Source: CAZYXO01 sp964651315 | GTDB lineage: Bacteria; Bacillota_I; Bacilli_A; RF39; UBA660 | DNA: 13,954 nucleotides | Direction of reading: 5' to 3' | Assembly: GCA_964651315.1 (NCBI GenBank) | Contig: CAZYXO010000024.1 | Span: 1 to 13,954, forward strand | Shown here: positions 5,940 through 12,800 of the stretch, piece by piece | Layout of the letters: the number at the start of each line of letters is the position of its first letter | Position numbering within the stretch: position 1 is the first letter of the stretch | Position numbers and translations under genes: made by a program | The notes under the pieces: generated by a model | The model's input: only the letters and a program-made list of their open reading frames with translations | The model's database searches: none | Told to the model about the DNA's origin: nothing

Positions 5940-7526
5940 TTATGATGCTGATATTTGACTAGTTAAATCAAACATTGGTACAATAACCGCTAAAATAATT
6001 ACACCAACAATTAATGCTAATCCTGATATCATTATCGGTTCAATAAAACTCTTTAAACTACTAACTAAATTACGATGCATTTCTTGAAAATATTCACTTA
6101 CTTTTAACATCATATTATCAAGTTCACCTGTTGATTCTCCTGTAACTATCATATAATATGCTTCTTCTGGTATTGCCCAATGATCTTTAAATGCATCAGA
6201 TATTTTTTCTCCATTAATAATATTATCTATTGTTTTTTGCATTATTTCTTTATATACTTCATTATTTGTTATTCTACTTAAAATATCCATACTATCTGTG
6301 ATAAATACATTATTTTTTAGTAAAGATGCAAATGTTTTTGTAAATATTGTAAGTTCATTATAAATCATTACTTTACCTATTACTGGTAATTTCATATTAA
6401 ATTTTTGCATTGTTGCTCTAAATGCTTTTATTTTCTTATATGCTGCATAATAAAGAACAATAACTCCAACAATTATAAATATCATTGTCATCCAATTTGC
6501 TTGCAAAAATGCACTTAAATTAATAATTGCGAGAGTAAGTCCACCTATTTCTGCATTAGATGATTCATATATACCTTGGAATTGGGGAATTACATATACA
6601 AGAATAAATGTTACAACTGCTAATGCGAATATTGTAATGATTGATGGATATGTTAAGGCACTTATCATCTGTTTTCTAGTTTTATCCATTTCTGTATAAT
6701 ATTCAGCCATTTCTTCTAAAGTTTCAGTTAATGTTCCACTTGCTTCTGCTGCTCTTACCATATTAATAAGTAACGCTGGAAATAAAGCACCTTGTTTATT
6801 CATTGCCGATGAAAAAGATTCACCTAATGTTAATTCATAAATAACTGATTGAAACGCTTGTTGTCGATCTTTATTTTTACCCATTTGATTAGCAAGTATT
6901 TTAATTGAATCATTTAGTTTTAAACCACTTCTCAAATAAGTTGATAATTGTGTTAGCCAAAATATTAACTCTTTTGAAGATAATTTTTGAGAAAATATTG
7001 CTGATTCTCCAAAAACAAAGTTAATTAATTTATTATTTTGAATATCATATACTTCATAACCTTCATTTATTAAAAATGCATTAACATCTAATTTAGATAA
7101 CCCTGTAAAACGACCATTTACTATTTTACCTTCTTTATTCTTTGCAGTATAAAGATAAACATTAGGTAATTTACTTCTTATTGCACCATCATGTTGTAAA
7201 TCATATATTAATTTTTGTTTTTTAAAATTTAATTTTTCTAAATATCTTTTGGAATAATTATATACTTTTACTTTCTTTTTCTTTTTAGAATTATTATCTT
7301 CTTTTTTTATAACTGGTCTTAATTCTTTATCTTTAGTTTTTCTAACAGTATTATTTAATTTATAAGATAATATTTTAAATAAATCTACTATAATAAATTT
7401 TAATCCGCTAAATATACTATATAATACACCATAAAAAGCCACTAAAATATATTTAATGACATTATAAATACCTATAAAAGGATACATAAAAAACTTTAAT
7501 ATATTATTATCTTGTTTTCTTTTCAT
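5940..7526 (-). CDS. pilC: Type IV pilus / type II secretion inner-membrane platform protein PilC/GspF, with N-terminal membrane extension
   Basis: Polytopic platform protein on which the assembly ATPase drives pilin polymerisation. I start it at ATG 7526 (528 residues) because AGGGATT sits just upstream and a strong promoter lies immediately before; the frame is open 26 codons further, but that would overlap the promoter. Residues 123-162 (YTAKNKEGKIVNG... to EGYEVYDI) are the usual N-terminal PilC/GspF module. Two T2SSF domains follow, about 186-316 and 390-515, each with a G-E-S-F/I or TGELDNMM-type segment and membrane helices. Unusual is the first ~120 residues: a hydrophobic, aromatic-rich stretch at 10-56, then a strongly basic linker including KKKKKVKV near 81-88. 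That is not a normal part of the family. Upstream pilus genes (pilB, pilins) are absent from this locus. Confidence 0.92.
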   Translation of the reverse strand: MKRKQDNNILKFFMYPFIGIYNVIKYILVAFYGVLYSIFSGLKFIIVDLFKILSYKLNNTVRKTKDKELRPVIKKEDNNSKKKKKVKVYNYSKRYLEKLNFKKQKLIYDLQHDGAIRSKLPNVYLYTAKNKEGKIVNGRFTGLSKLDVNAFLINEGYEVYDIQNNKLINFVFGESAIFSQKLSSKELIFWLTQLSTYLRSGLKLNDSIKILANQMGKNKDRQQAFQSVIYELTLGESFSSAMNKQGALFPALLINMVRAAEASGTLTETLEEMAEYYTEMDKTRKQMISALTYPSIITIFALAVVTFILVYVIPQFQGIYESSNAEIGGLTLAIINLSAFLQANWMTMIFIIVGVIVLYYAAYKKIKAFRATMQKFNMKLPVIGKVMIYNELTIFTKTFASLLKNNVFITDSMDILSRITNNEVYKEIMQKTIDNIINGEKISDAFKDHWAIPEEAYYMIVTGESTGELDNMMLKVSEYFQEMHRNLVSSLKSFIEPIMISGLALIVGVIILAVIVPMFDLTSQISAS

Positions 7527-7550
7527 GTTAATCCCTACTATTCTACAATT

Positions 7551-7580
7551 AGTATAACATAATTTATTTATATTTGTTAA
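7551..7580 (-). promoter_or_regulatory. Promoter of the pilC-pilD operon
   Basis: The minus strand has TTAACA (7575-7580), an 18-bp spacer and an extended -10 TGTTATACT (hexamer 7551-7556). The predicted start near 7544 leaves a leader of about 18 bases carrying AGGGATT. The -35 lies inside the left arm of a 41-bp palindrome. Confidence 0.75.
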
Positions 7581-7609
7581 AAAAATATAATATTTTTTTA
7601 ACAAATATA
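7569..7609. promoter_or_regulatory. 41-bp perfect palindrome over the pilC -35 region
   Basis: Twenty-base arms (left arm 7569-7588, right arm 7590-7609) pair perfectly around the single base at 7589. The core is TTTGTTAAAAAAATAT and its complement. It contains the pilC -35 hexamer. No T-run follows on either strand, so it is better explained as a protein-binding site than as a terminator, though a role as a transcription barrier behind the rhomboid gene is not excluded. Confidence 0.65.
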
Positions 7610-7627
7610 CGTAATGTTAAAGTCAAT

Positions 7628-7665
7628 ATAAAAATGTACAAAAAGTTTAAAATAAAAATGTACAA
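7628..7665. repeat. 14-bp direct repeat, possible insertion-sequence end remnant
   Basis: ATAAAAATGTACAA occurs at 7628-7641 and again at 7652-7665, 24 bp apart, within a segment that could begin with TG at 7615. Repeated TGTACATTTTTAT units reading inward from a TG end are reminiscent of IS21-family termini. No transposase gene is present. A stretch with a second small inverted repeat (TCTGA-AGTA-TCAGA) follows at about 7679-7692. The rest of 7611-7781 holds nothing else I can identify. Confidence 0.4.
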
Positions 7666-7781
7666 TTTTTACATAGATTCTGAAGTATCAGATTCTATTT
7701 TTATTTTATCTTACTTATAATTCATGTGTTTATATCAGAATTCCCTTTAATTTGATTCTTTATGATGTTTAATTAATTATT

Positions 7782-8933
7782 TTATCTAAAAAATAATGTA
7801 TAAATTAAGAATATCAAATATATTAATAAAAGAATAATTCCTTGAGTTTTATCTCCTTTATCACTTTTATTTGGAACTCCTAGTGCTTTTAAAGATAAAT
7901 AACCACCTATTAAACCACCAATATGACAAGCATTATCAATTCCATCAACAGCAAATCCAATGAATAAGTTAATAGCAATTATTGGTATTATTTGTGTTTT
8001 TAAAACACTTCCTAAATACAAACGATAATTATATCCAAAATATAGTATTGCTCCTAGTAAACCAAATATTGCCCCACTAGCACCAATAGATACCATGAAA
8101 TCATTACTAGCAAATATACAAGATAACATACTTCCAGTTATAGCACTTACTAAATATATAACTAAGAATTTCCATTTACCTAAAAATGTTTCTAAAGATT
8201 TACCAATTATATATAAAGAATACATATTAACTAAAAAATGAATATATCCTCCATGTAAGAAAGCAGATGTAATTAAGCGATATACTTCACCTTTTAATAT
8301 TGCATCTTTAAAATTACCACCTAATAATGCTAGTGAATAAGCATCAAATTTCCCATTACTGACAAATAAACTTACCATAAACATTATAAAACATAAAGCC
8401 ATTAAAATATATGTAATTAAAATCTTTTTTGGTTTAAATACTTTTTCATAATTCTTGTTTTCTTCTGCAGTTTTCTTATTAATATCGTCTGTAACTGCAA
8501 AAACAAAATCAAGTCCACTTTTCTCTGTACTAGTTTTTTCTACTATATCCGGAAAAGCATTCATTACTTTATTATTATCTTTAAAATCTTTAATATTTTT
8601 TAAATAAATGGCATCAATATTATTTTTATCTTCTAACTTTACATAATTTGATACATTTGTAAATATATTTAAAACATTCATCTTCCATGAAAGTGTTTTC
8701 TTCTTTATTTGTTTTAATACACTATCCGTTTTAAATAAATCAAAATTAAACTGTTCATCATTATGAATATAATTTGAATTAATACGAATAATCTTATATG
8801 GTCCTTCAATATTTTCTAACCAAATTTCATTTTCAACACCACGAACTACTATAGGTGTATAATTTTCTTCAGTTACAAAATAATGAACCAATGACATAAT
8901 TATTTCATCATTTTTATTTATTATTGTTTTCAT
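7782..8933 (-). CDS. Rhomboid-family intramembrane serine protease with cytoplasmic N-terminal domain (GluP/YqgP-like)
   Basis: Intramembrane protease that cleaves helices of other membrane proteins. The start is ATG 8933 (383 residues), directed by TGGGAGGAAAA; twelve more upstream codons are open but would run through this ribosome binding site. Residues 1-165 are soluble with no membrane helix, followed by the six-helix rhomboid core. Catalytic residues are visible: HGGYIHFLVNMYSL at about 227-240 (N236 stabilises the oxyanion), S286 in GASGAIFGLLG, and H337 in NACHIGGLIGG. A further C-terminal helix makes seven in total. The N-terminal soluble domain and seven helices match the B. subtilis YqgP (GluP) layout, known to act in membrane protein quality control and Mg transporter turnover. 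The substrate here is unknown. It has its own promoter and no operon partner. Confidence 0.92.
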   Translation of the reverse strand: MKTIINKNDEIIMSLVHYFVTEENYTPIVVRGVENEIWLENIEGPYKIIRINSNYIHNDEQFNFDLFKTDSVLKQIKKKTLSWKMNVLNIFTNVSNYVKLEDKNNIDAIYLKNIKDFKDNNKVMNAFPDIVEKTSTEKSGLDFVFAVTDDINKKTAEENKNYEKVFKPKKILITYILMALCFIMFMVSLFVSNGKFDAYSLALLGGNFKDAILKGEVYRLITSAFLHGGYIHFLVNMYSLYIIGKSLETFLGKWKFLVIYLVSAITGSMLSCIFASNDFMVSIGASGAIFGLLGAILYFGYNYRLYLGSVLKTQIIPIIAINLFIGFAVDGIDNACHIGGLIGGYLSLKALGVPNKSDKGDKTQGIILLLIYLIFLIYTLFFR

Positions 8934-8952
8934 TTTTCCTCCCAGTAATATT

Positions 8953-8981
8953 ATTTTAATACATTTCATATATTTAGTAAA
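8953..8981 (-). promoter_or_regulatory. Candidate promoter of the rhomboid gene
   Basis: The minus strand has TTTACT (8976-8981), a 17-bp spacer and TAAAAT (8953-8958), in the 67-bp spacer shared with the divergent membrane protein gene. No matching promoter was found for that gene. Confidence 0.55.
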
Positions 8982-9000
8982 GGAAAACAGGTGATTAACT

Positions 9001-9327
9001 ATGTCAGGATTTTACTTATTCTTTACTATTTATGTAATTATTATTCTCTTTATGGCTTTTAATATTAGTGAACTTTTTTGTTTAAAAAAAGTTAATAATA
9101 ATTTATTATTTTATGCTCTTACTAATTATATTTTAAACTTCTCAGTTATTATATTTTTCTATTATTATAGAAGTATGCCTTATTCTGTATTTACATGTCT
9201 TTTATTGTTTATTTCTAGTATACCTTTATTAAAAGAAATAAAGAAAATAAGAGGTAATTTCTCTTATATTACTATTTTATATTCTTTACTAATATTTTAT
9301 GTTTTAAATTATTTTATTCTATTCTAA
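9001..9327 (+). CDS. Small hypothetical membrane protein, about four helices
   Basis: A 108-residue protein I do not recognise. It is almost wholly hydrophobic, with helices at about residues 3-22, 34-54, 60-77 and 88-107, separated by short loops; SELFCLKKVNNN and KEIKKIRGN are the basic loops. It starts at ATG 9001 after AGGTGATTAACT, an excellent ribosome binding site, and is divergent from the rhomboid gene. Its 3' end overlaps the convergent rluD stop region by 9 bases. Good start signals and codon use like its neighbours argue for a real gene. It could be a component of a membrane complex or a substrate of the adjacent protease, but nothing in the sequence shows this. Confidence 0.65.
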   Translation: MSGFYLFFTIYVIIILFMAFNISELFCLKKVNNNLLFYALTNYILNFSVIIFFYYYRSMPYSVFTCLLLFISSIPLLKEIKKIRGNFSYITILYSLLIFYVLNYFILF

Positions 9328-10215
9328 ATTATCGATAAATTCTTGAAAATAAAGAGGTATTGGACACTCAAATGTCTTTTTTTCTTTTGTTATCGGATGA
9401 ATAAACTCTAAATAACTTGAATGTAAAAATTGACCAAATTTATTTGCTTCTTTATTTGTATATATTGGATCATTATATACGGGATATCCTATATATTTTG
9501 TATGAACTCTTATTTGATGTGTTCTTCCTGTTTCTAATACTAAACTTGCTAATGTATATTCTTTATATCTTTTTAATACTGTTAGATGTGTTACTGCTTT
9601 TTTACTATTTTTACTTGTTACAGTAAATTTCTCTCGATATTTTTCATCTCTACCTATTGGTGCGTCAATTACGATTTTATCATTTGGTATTACTCCTACT
9701 AAAAGAGCAGTATATTTTCTAATTATTCTTTTATTTTTAAAATCATCTGCTAAAATATTATGTACTTGATCATTTTTTGCAACCATTAATAATCCACTTG
9801 TATCTTTATCTATACGATGAACTATTCCAGGTCTTTCCAATCCACCAATATTACTTAAATTTTTACCATAATAAAGTAATCCATTTACTAGTGTATTATC
9901 TTTATTTCCACTACCTGGATGTACTGTTAAACCACTTGGTTTATTTATTACCATTAAATATTCATCTTCATAAATTATTTCAAAATCTATTTGTTTAGGA
10001 ACTAAATTCATTTCTTTTTTATATTCATTATTGTATTCTATTACATCATTAATATTCACTACATAACTACTTTTAACATTAGTTCCATTAACTAATACTT
10101 CATTTTTTTTAATTAATTCTTGAATATATTCTCTACTTAAATCTAATTTATTACTTAAGTATTTATCTATTCTTAAATTATTTTCTTCATTTACTACTAA
10201 TTTTTCCAACTTCAT
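9319..10215 (-). CDS. rluD: RluD-family 23S rRNA pseudouridine synthase
   Basis: Converts uridines to pseudouridine in large-subunit rRNA; the RluD/YlyB branch typically modifies helix 69. It has 298 residues from the ATG at 10215. The alternative GTG two codons upstream (10221) lies within the AAAGGTG ribosome binding site. An S4 RNA-binding domain occupies about residues 14-70 (LRIDKYLSNKL, then VLVNG). The catalytic domain has D136 in the signature HRIDKDTSG, followed by TGRTHQIRVH and FLHSSYLEFIHP. It overlaps lspA by 29 bases, so it is translated with it. The order lspA-rluD matches lspA-ylyB of B. subtilis, which is why I prefer RluD/YlyB to RluA or RluC. Confidence 0.93.
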   Translation of the reverse strand: MKLEKLVVNEENNLRIDKYLSNKLDLSREYIQELIKKNEVLVNGTNVKSSYVVNINDVIEYNNEYKKEMNLVPKQIDFEIIYEDEYLMVINKPSGLTVHPGSGNKDNTLVNGLLYYGKNLSNIGGLERPGIVHRIDKDTSGLLMVAKNDQVHNILADDFKNKRIIRKYTALLVGVIPNDKIVIDAPIGRDEKYREKFTVTSKNSKKAVTHLTVLKRYKEYTLASLVLETGRTHQIRVHTKYIGYPVYNDPIYTNKEANKFGQFLHSSYLEFIHPITKEKKTFECPIPLYFQEFIDNLE

Positions 10216-10654
10216 CTTCACCTTTCATTATTGCTATAATCATTAATATTACCCCTATTACAATACATGAATCTGCTATATTAAATACTGGATAGTTATA
10301 ATTAAAAATATAAAAATCTAAAAAATCTCTAACATATCCATATATAACTCGATCAAATAAATTACCAAATAAACCTCCTATTACAAAACCAAATGCAATA
10401 GTATTTCTTAAATTTACTTTAAATCTATTTATATATTTTATTAAGAAAAAGAATATTATAATATTTACAATTATTATTAAATACACATTACCAGTAAATA
10501 GTGAAAATGCTGCTCCAAAATTTTGGCTTTTTCTAATATAGAAAAAATTTTTAATAATCTCGGTATTTTCACCCATATTATTAAATATTAGATATTTACT
10601 AAATAAATCAATCATTAATACAATACTAGCAATAATAGAAATTTTCTTTTTCAT
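10187..10654 (-). CDS. lspA: Lipoprotein signal peptidase (signal peptidase II)
   Basis: Membrane aspartyl protease that removes the signal peptide of lipoproteins after lipid attachment at the lipobox cysteine. It has 155 residues with four hydrophobic segments: about 5-23, 56-76, 85-104 and 125-144. Conserved boxes are QNFGAAF (45-51), GNLFDRVIYGYVRDFLDF (97-114) with catalytic D110, and FNIADS with catalytic D128. The ATG at 10654 is preceded by AGTGATTAAAT, a weak ribosome binding site lying in the 3' arm of the hairpin at 10661-10690, which may make translation depend on ylmC. rluD overlaps its end by 29 bases. Confidence 0.96.
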   Translation of the reverse strand: MKKKISIIASIVLMIDLFSKYLIFNNMGENTEIIKNFFYIRKSQNFGAAFSLFTGNVYLIIIVNIIIFFFLIKYINRFKVNLRNTIAFGFVIGGLFGNLFDRVIYGYVRDFLDFYIFNYNYPVFNIADSCIVIGVILMIIAIMKGEDEVGKISSK

Positions 10655-10660
10655 ATTTAA

Positions 10661-10690
10661 TCACTAACTTATTTTATCATAAGTTAGTGA
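10661..10690 (-). promoter_or_regulatory. Hairpin joining the ylmC stop and the lspA ribosome binding site
   Basis: Minus-strand arms TCACTAACTTA (10680-10690) and TAAGTTAGTGA (10661-10671) form 11 perfect pairs around an 8-base loop. The 5' arm holds the last codons and TAA stop (10684-10686) of ylmC. The 3' arm holds the weak AGTGAT Shine-Dalgarno of lspA. No U-tract follows, so termination is unlikely. A ribosome finishing ylmC would open the stem and expose the lspA site. Confidence 0.6.
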
Positions 10691-10920
10691 TTATGACTAT
10701 TTATTTCCACTAAAATAATATCTTCACCTATTTTTTTTATTTGATTATAATTAATTATTGTTTCAGGTGTATTGGAAAAAAATTTCCAAAATTTTTTCTT
10801 TTCAATAACAAAATTAGTTATTTTACCAGTATTATCCATTTCTGCATCTACTATTCTTCCTAAATTTCTACCATCTATTAAATCAACTACTGTTTTTACT
10901 TGTAAATCCGATAAATGCAT
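10684..10920 (-). CDS. ylmC: YlmC/YmxH-family PRC-barrel protein
   Basis: A 78-residue protein of the small PRC-barrel family found in spore-forming Bacillota and encoded just after sigG in B. subtilis. The pattern SDLQVKTVVDLIDGRNLGRIVDAE at the start and ETIINYNQIKKIGEDIILVEI at the end are the two conserved halves, with a KKKFWKFF-type middle. It starts at ATG 10920 after AGGGTGGTATT. A -10-like TATAAT lies at 10938-10943, but no good -35 could be paired with it. The gene begins the ylmC-lspA-rluD block. Function in the family is poorly defined; one homologue group is annotated as sporulation-related only by association. Confidence 0.85.
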   Translation of the reverse strand: MHLSDLQVKTVVDLIDGRNLGRIVDAEMDNTGKITNFVIEKKKFWKFFSNTPETIINYNQIKKIGEDIILVEINSHNH

Positions 10921-10957
10921 AATACCACCCTATTTTAATTATATTAAATAATTTAAA

Positions 10958-11711
10958 TTAAATTAAAGTTTTTATATATTCAATTAATCTATTATCTTTC
11001 ATTTTATTTATGGCAAAACATCTTGTTCCTAAATCTTTAAATGATGAACCACAGTGATATAATATTTTATTATCTATTATGATAAATCGATCATGAAATG
11101 NNNNNNNNNNNNNNNNNNNNNNNNNNNNNNNNNNNNNNNNNNNNNNNNNNNNNNNNNNNNNNNNNNNNNNNNNNNNNNNNNNNNNNNNNNNNNNNNNNNN
11201 TTTGTCCTTGAAAAAATATATGATTATTTTTTTCTTTATTAGTTAATTTATCAAATGATTCTTGTAATAATTTAATGTCATTGTCATGAGTTAATACTAA
11301 GTTATTTATGTATTTTTGTTCTATTAAGTTGCTTGAAATATATTTTCGCATTAATACAAAGGCATTAATAATTTTTACACTCATAGTAATTGCTACTTCA
11401 CTTTTTAAAAGTGCACTTAGCATAGCTACACCTTGTTCTGTAAAAGCATAAGGCATTTTTCGCAAACCCATTTTATCTGATTTGGAAATCACAAATTGTG
11501 ATTTCCAATCAAAAAATTCTTTTTCAGTTATTTGAAAACAAAAATTTTCAGGAAATCGTTTAATATTTCTTTTTACATTTTGATTAATGACCCTAGTCTC
11601 AGTATCATATAAAATAGCTAAATCCCTATCTAATATTACTTGTCTTCCTCTAATTTCATAAATCATATCTTTTATATTATCTTCTTCTTTAATTATTAAT
11701 TCATTTGTCAT
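10958..11711 (-). CDS. ORF6N-domain protein interrupted by an assembly gap
   Basis: The first 170 residues (11711 to 11201) begin with the ORF6N domain: IRGRQVILDRDLAILY near 20-35, KRNIKRFPENFCFQIT near 47-62, and the tail PYAFTEQGVAMLSALLKS near 86-103. A helical segment follows. The 100-N gap comes next. After it, in another frame relative to the Ns, 46 residues (11098 to the TAA at 10958) read FHDRFIIIDNKILYHCG and SSFKDLGTRCFAI. This is the usual C-terminal domain of ORF6N proteins, so I join the two as one gene of unknown internal length. ORF6N proteins are typical of phages and other mobile DNA and are probably DNA-binding. It starts at ATG 11711 with GAAGGTAAAA upstream and sits between sigG and ylmC, where B. 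subtilis has no such gene. Confidence 0.8.
11101..11200. other. Assembly gap (100 N)
   Basis: Exactly 100 unknown bases within the ORF6N gene; the true length is unknown. The reading frames on the two sides differ by one base if the length is taken literally. Confidence 0.99.
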
Positions 11712-11877
11712 TTTTACCTTCTTTCTATTTAATTTTTTCTAAATAATAGGTCATAACAAAAATGGTTTCTATATTTAAACCCTAAACAAACTTTTTAATA
11801 AATTTTAAAGTACGTAATAGATAACTAAAAAATTATTAACAATCTTTCATATTAACTAATCCCTCGCAAAGTATTAT

Positions 11878-11911
11878 AAAACACTTATTATCATATAACA
11901 AGTGTTTTTTT
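11878..11911 (+). terminator. Second hairpin downstream of sigG, terminator-like on the plus strand
   Basis: AAAACACTT (11878-11886) pairs with AAGTGTTTT (11900-11908), with three more pairs inside, and TTTTTTT follows on the plus strand. On the minus strand the tail is TTTTATAATAC. No plus-strand gene precedes it, so it probably backs up the sigG terminator in tandem. The rest of 11712-11877 has no gene that I can support. Confidence 0.5.
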
Positions 11912-11914
11912 CAT

Positions 11915-11942
11915 AAAAAAATTTATCAATACTGATAAATTT
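11915..11942 (-). terminator. Intrinsic terminator of sigG
   Basis: On the minus strand AAATTTATCA and TGATAAATTT form a 10-bp stem with a 4-base loop (GTAT), followed by TTTTTTT. The upper arm begins inside the sigG stop codon. Confidence 0.85.
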
Positions 11943-12720
11943 ATTTAATTAAATTACGAACATTATCCATAGCACTTTTTTCTATTCTGGATACTTGTGC
12001 TTGACTTATATTTAAAGATTCTGCTATTTCCATTTGGGTTTTGCCAACAATATATCTGCTAACTAAAACATTTCTTTCTCTTTCTTTTAATTTAGTTAAA
12101 GCTTTTCTTAAAGAAATTAACATATCTTGATTATCAATATCTAATTTTTTATCACATATTTGATCTTCTAAATAAATAATATCATTACCATCACTAAATA
12201 TAGGTTCAAAAATACTTTGTGGAACTCGCAATGATTCTAGTGCATATGCAACTTGATATTCAGGAATATTTAATTCTTTACTTATAATAGTTCCAGTTGG
12301 ATATTTACCATGTTTGTTATGATAATCTTCTTGAAATTTAACTATTTCATATGATAAATCCTTTACACTTCTACTTACTCTAATAATTGTATTATCTCTT
12401 ATATATCTTTTTATTTCACCTAAAATAAGAGGTACAGCATAAGTACTTAATTTTAAATTATATGATAAATCAAAATTATCAATAGCTTTTATTAAACCAA
12501 TAATCCCTACTTGAAATAAATCATCTAAATTATGTTTTCCACTATTAAATTTAGAAACAATACTTAGAACTAGTTTTAAATTACCATTAACTAGTTCTTC
12601 TTTAGCCATTATATTTCCATTGTCTTGATACTCATGAAATAACTCTAACATTTTTTTATGACTCATTACTTTTAAATTACTAGTATTTATACCAGTTAAT
12701 ACAACTTTATTATATGACAT
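11941..12720 (-). CDS. sigG: RNA polymerase sporulation sigma factor SigG
   Basis: Late forespore sigma factor that directs spore protection and germination genes. It has 259 residues from ATG 12720 (B. subtilis SigG has 260). Three upstream codons starting at a GTG (12729) overlap the GGGTG ribosome binding site and are not used. The N-terminus NKVVLTGINTSNL is the SigG hallmark that SigF lacks, and N45 in LVNGNLKLVLS is the residue B. subtilis SigG uses to bind the anti-sigma factor CsfB. Region 2 carries DDLFQVG (66-72), FSTYAVP-like LSTYAVP (91-97) and EIKRYIRD. The region 4 helix-turn-helix GKTQMEIAESLNISQAQVSRIE spans 226-247. A sigma-G-type promoter precedes it and a strong terminator ends it, so it is a single-gene transcript. 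Confidence 0.94.
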   Translation of the reverse strand: MSYNKVVLTGINTSNLKVMSHKKMLELFHEYQDNGNIMAKEELVNGNLKLVLSIVSKFNSGKHNLDDLFQVGIIGLIKAIDNFDLSYNLKLSTYAVPLILGEIKRYIRDNTIIRVSRSVKDLSYEIVKFQEDYHNKHGKYPTGTIISKELNIPEYQVAYALESLRVPQSIFEPIFSDGNDIIYLEDQICDKKLDIDNQDMLISLRKALTKLKERERNVLVSRYIVGKTQMEIAESLNISQAQVSRIEKSAMDNVRNLIK

Positions 12721-12736
12721 AATTAACACCCATATT

Positions 12737-12765
12737 TATAATGAGTGAATTATTATTATTTATTC
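12737..12765 (-). promoter_or_regulatory. Sigma-G/F-type promoter of sigG
   Basis: The minus strand has GAATA (12761-12765), a 17-bp spacer and CATTATA (12737-12743). This fits the published sigma-G pattern of GHATR and CATNHTA at a spacing of 17-18. The predicted start lies about 10 bases before the ATG. It points to activation by SigF and self-activation by SigG, as in B. subtilis. Confidence 0.7.
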
Positions 12766-12800
12766 AATAATATGTTTTTTCTAAAGAAAATATTTTAAAT

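Noticed and set aside
7527..7604. Upstream 26-codon extension of pilC
   Set aside because: It would cover the -10/-35 promoter elements, while ATG 7526 has its own AGGGATT site.
8934..8969. Upstream 12-codon extension of the rhomboid gene
   Set aside because: The GGGAGGAAAA Shine-Dalgarno lies inside it and points to ATG 8933.
9417..9998. Two plus-strand open frames of 69 and 73 codons antisense to rluD
   Set aside because: They lie opposite a well-supported gene, are leucine/tyrosine-rich as expected from a mirrored AT-rich frame, and lack ribosome binding sites.
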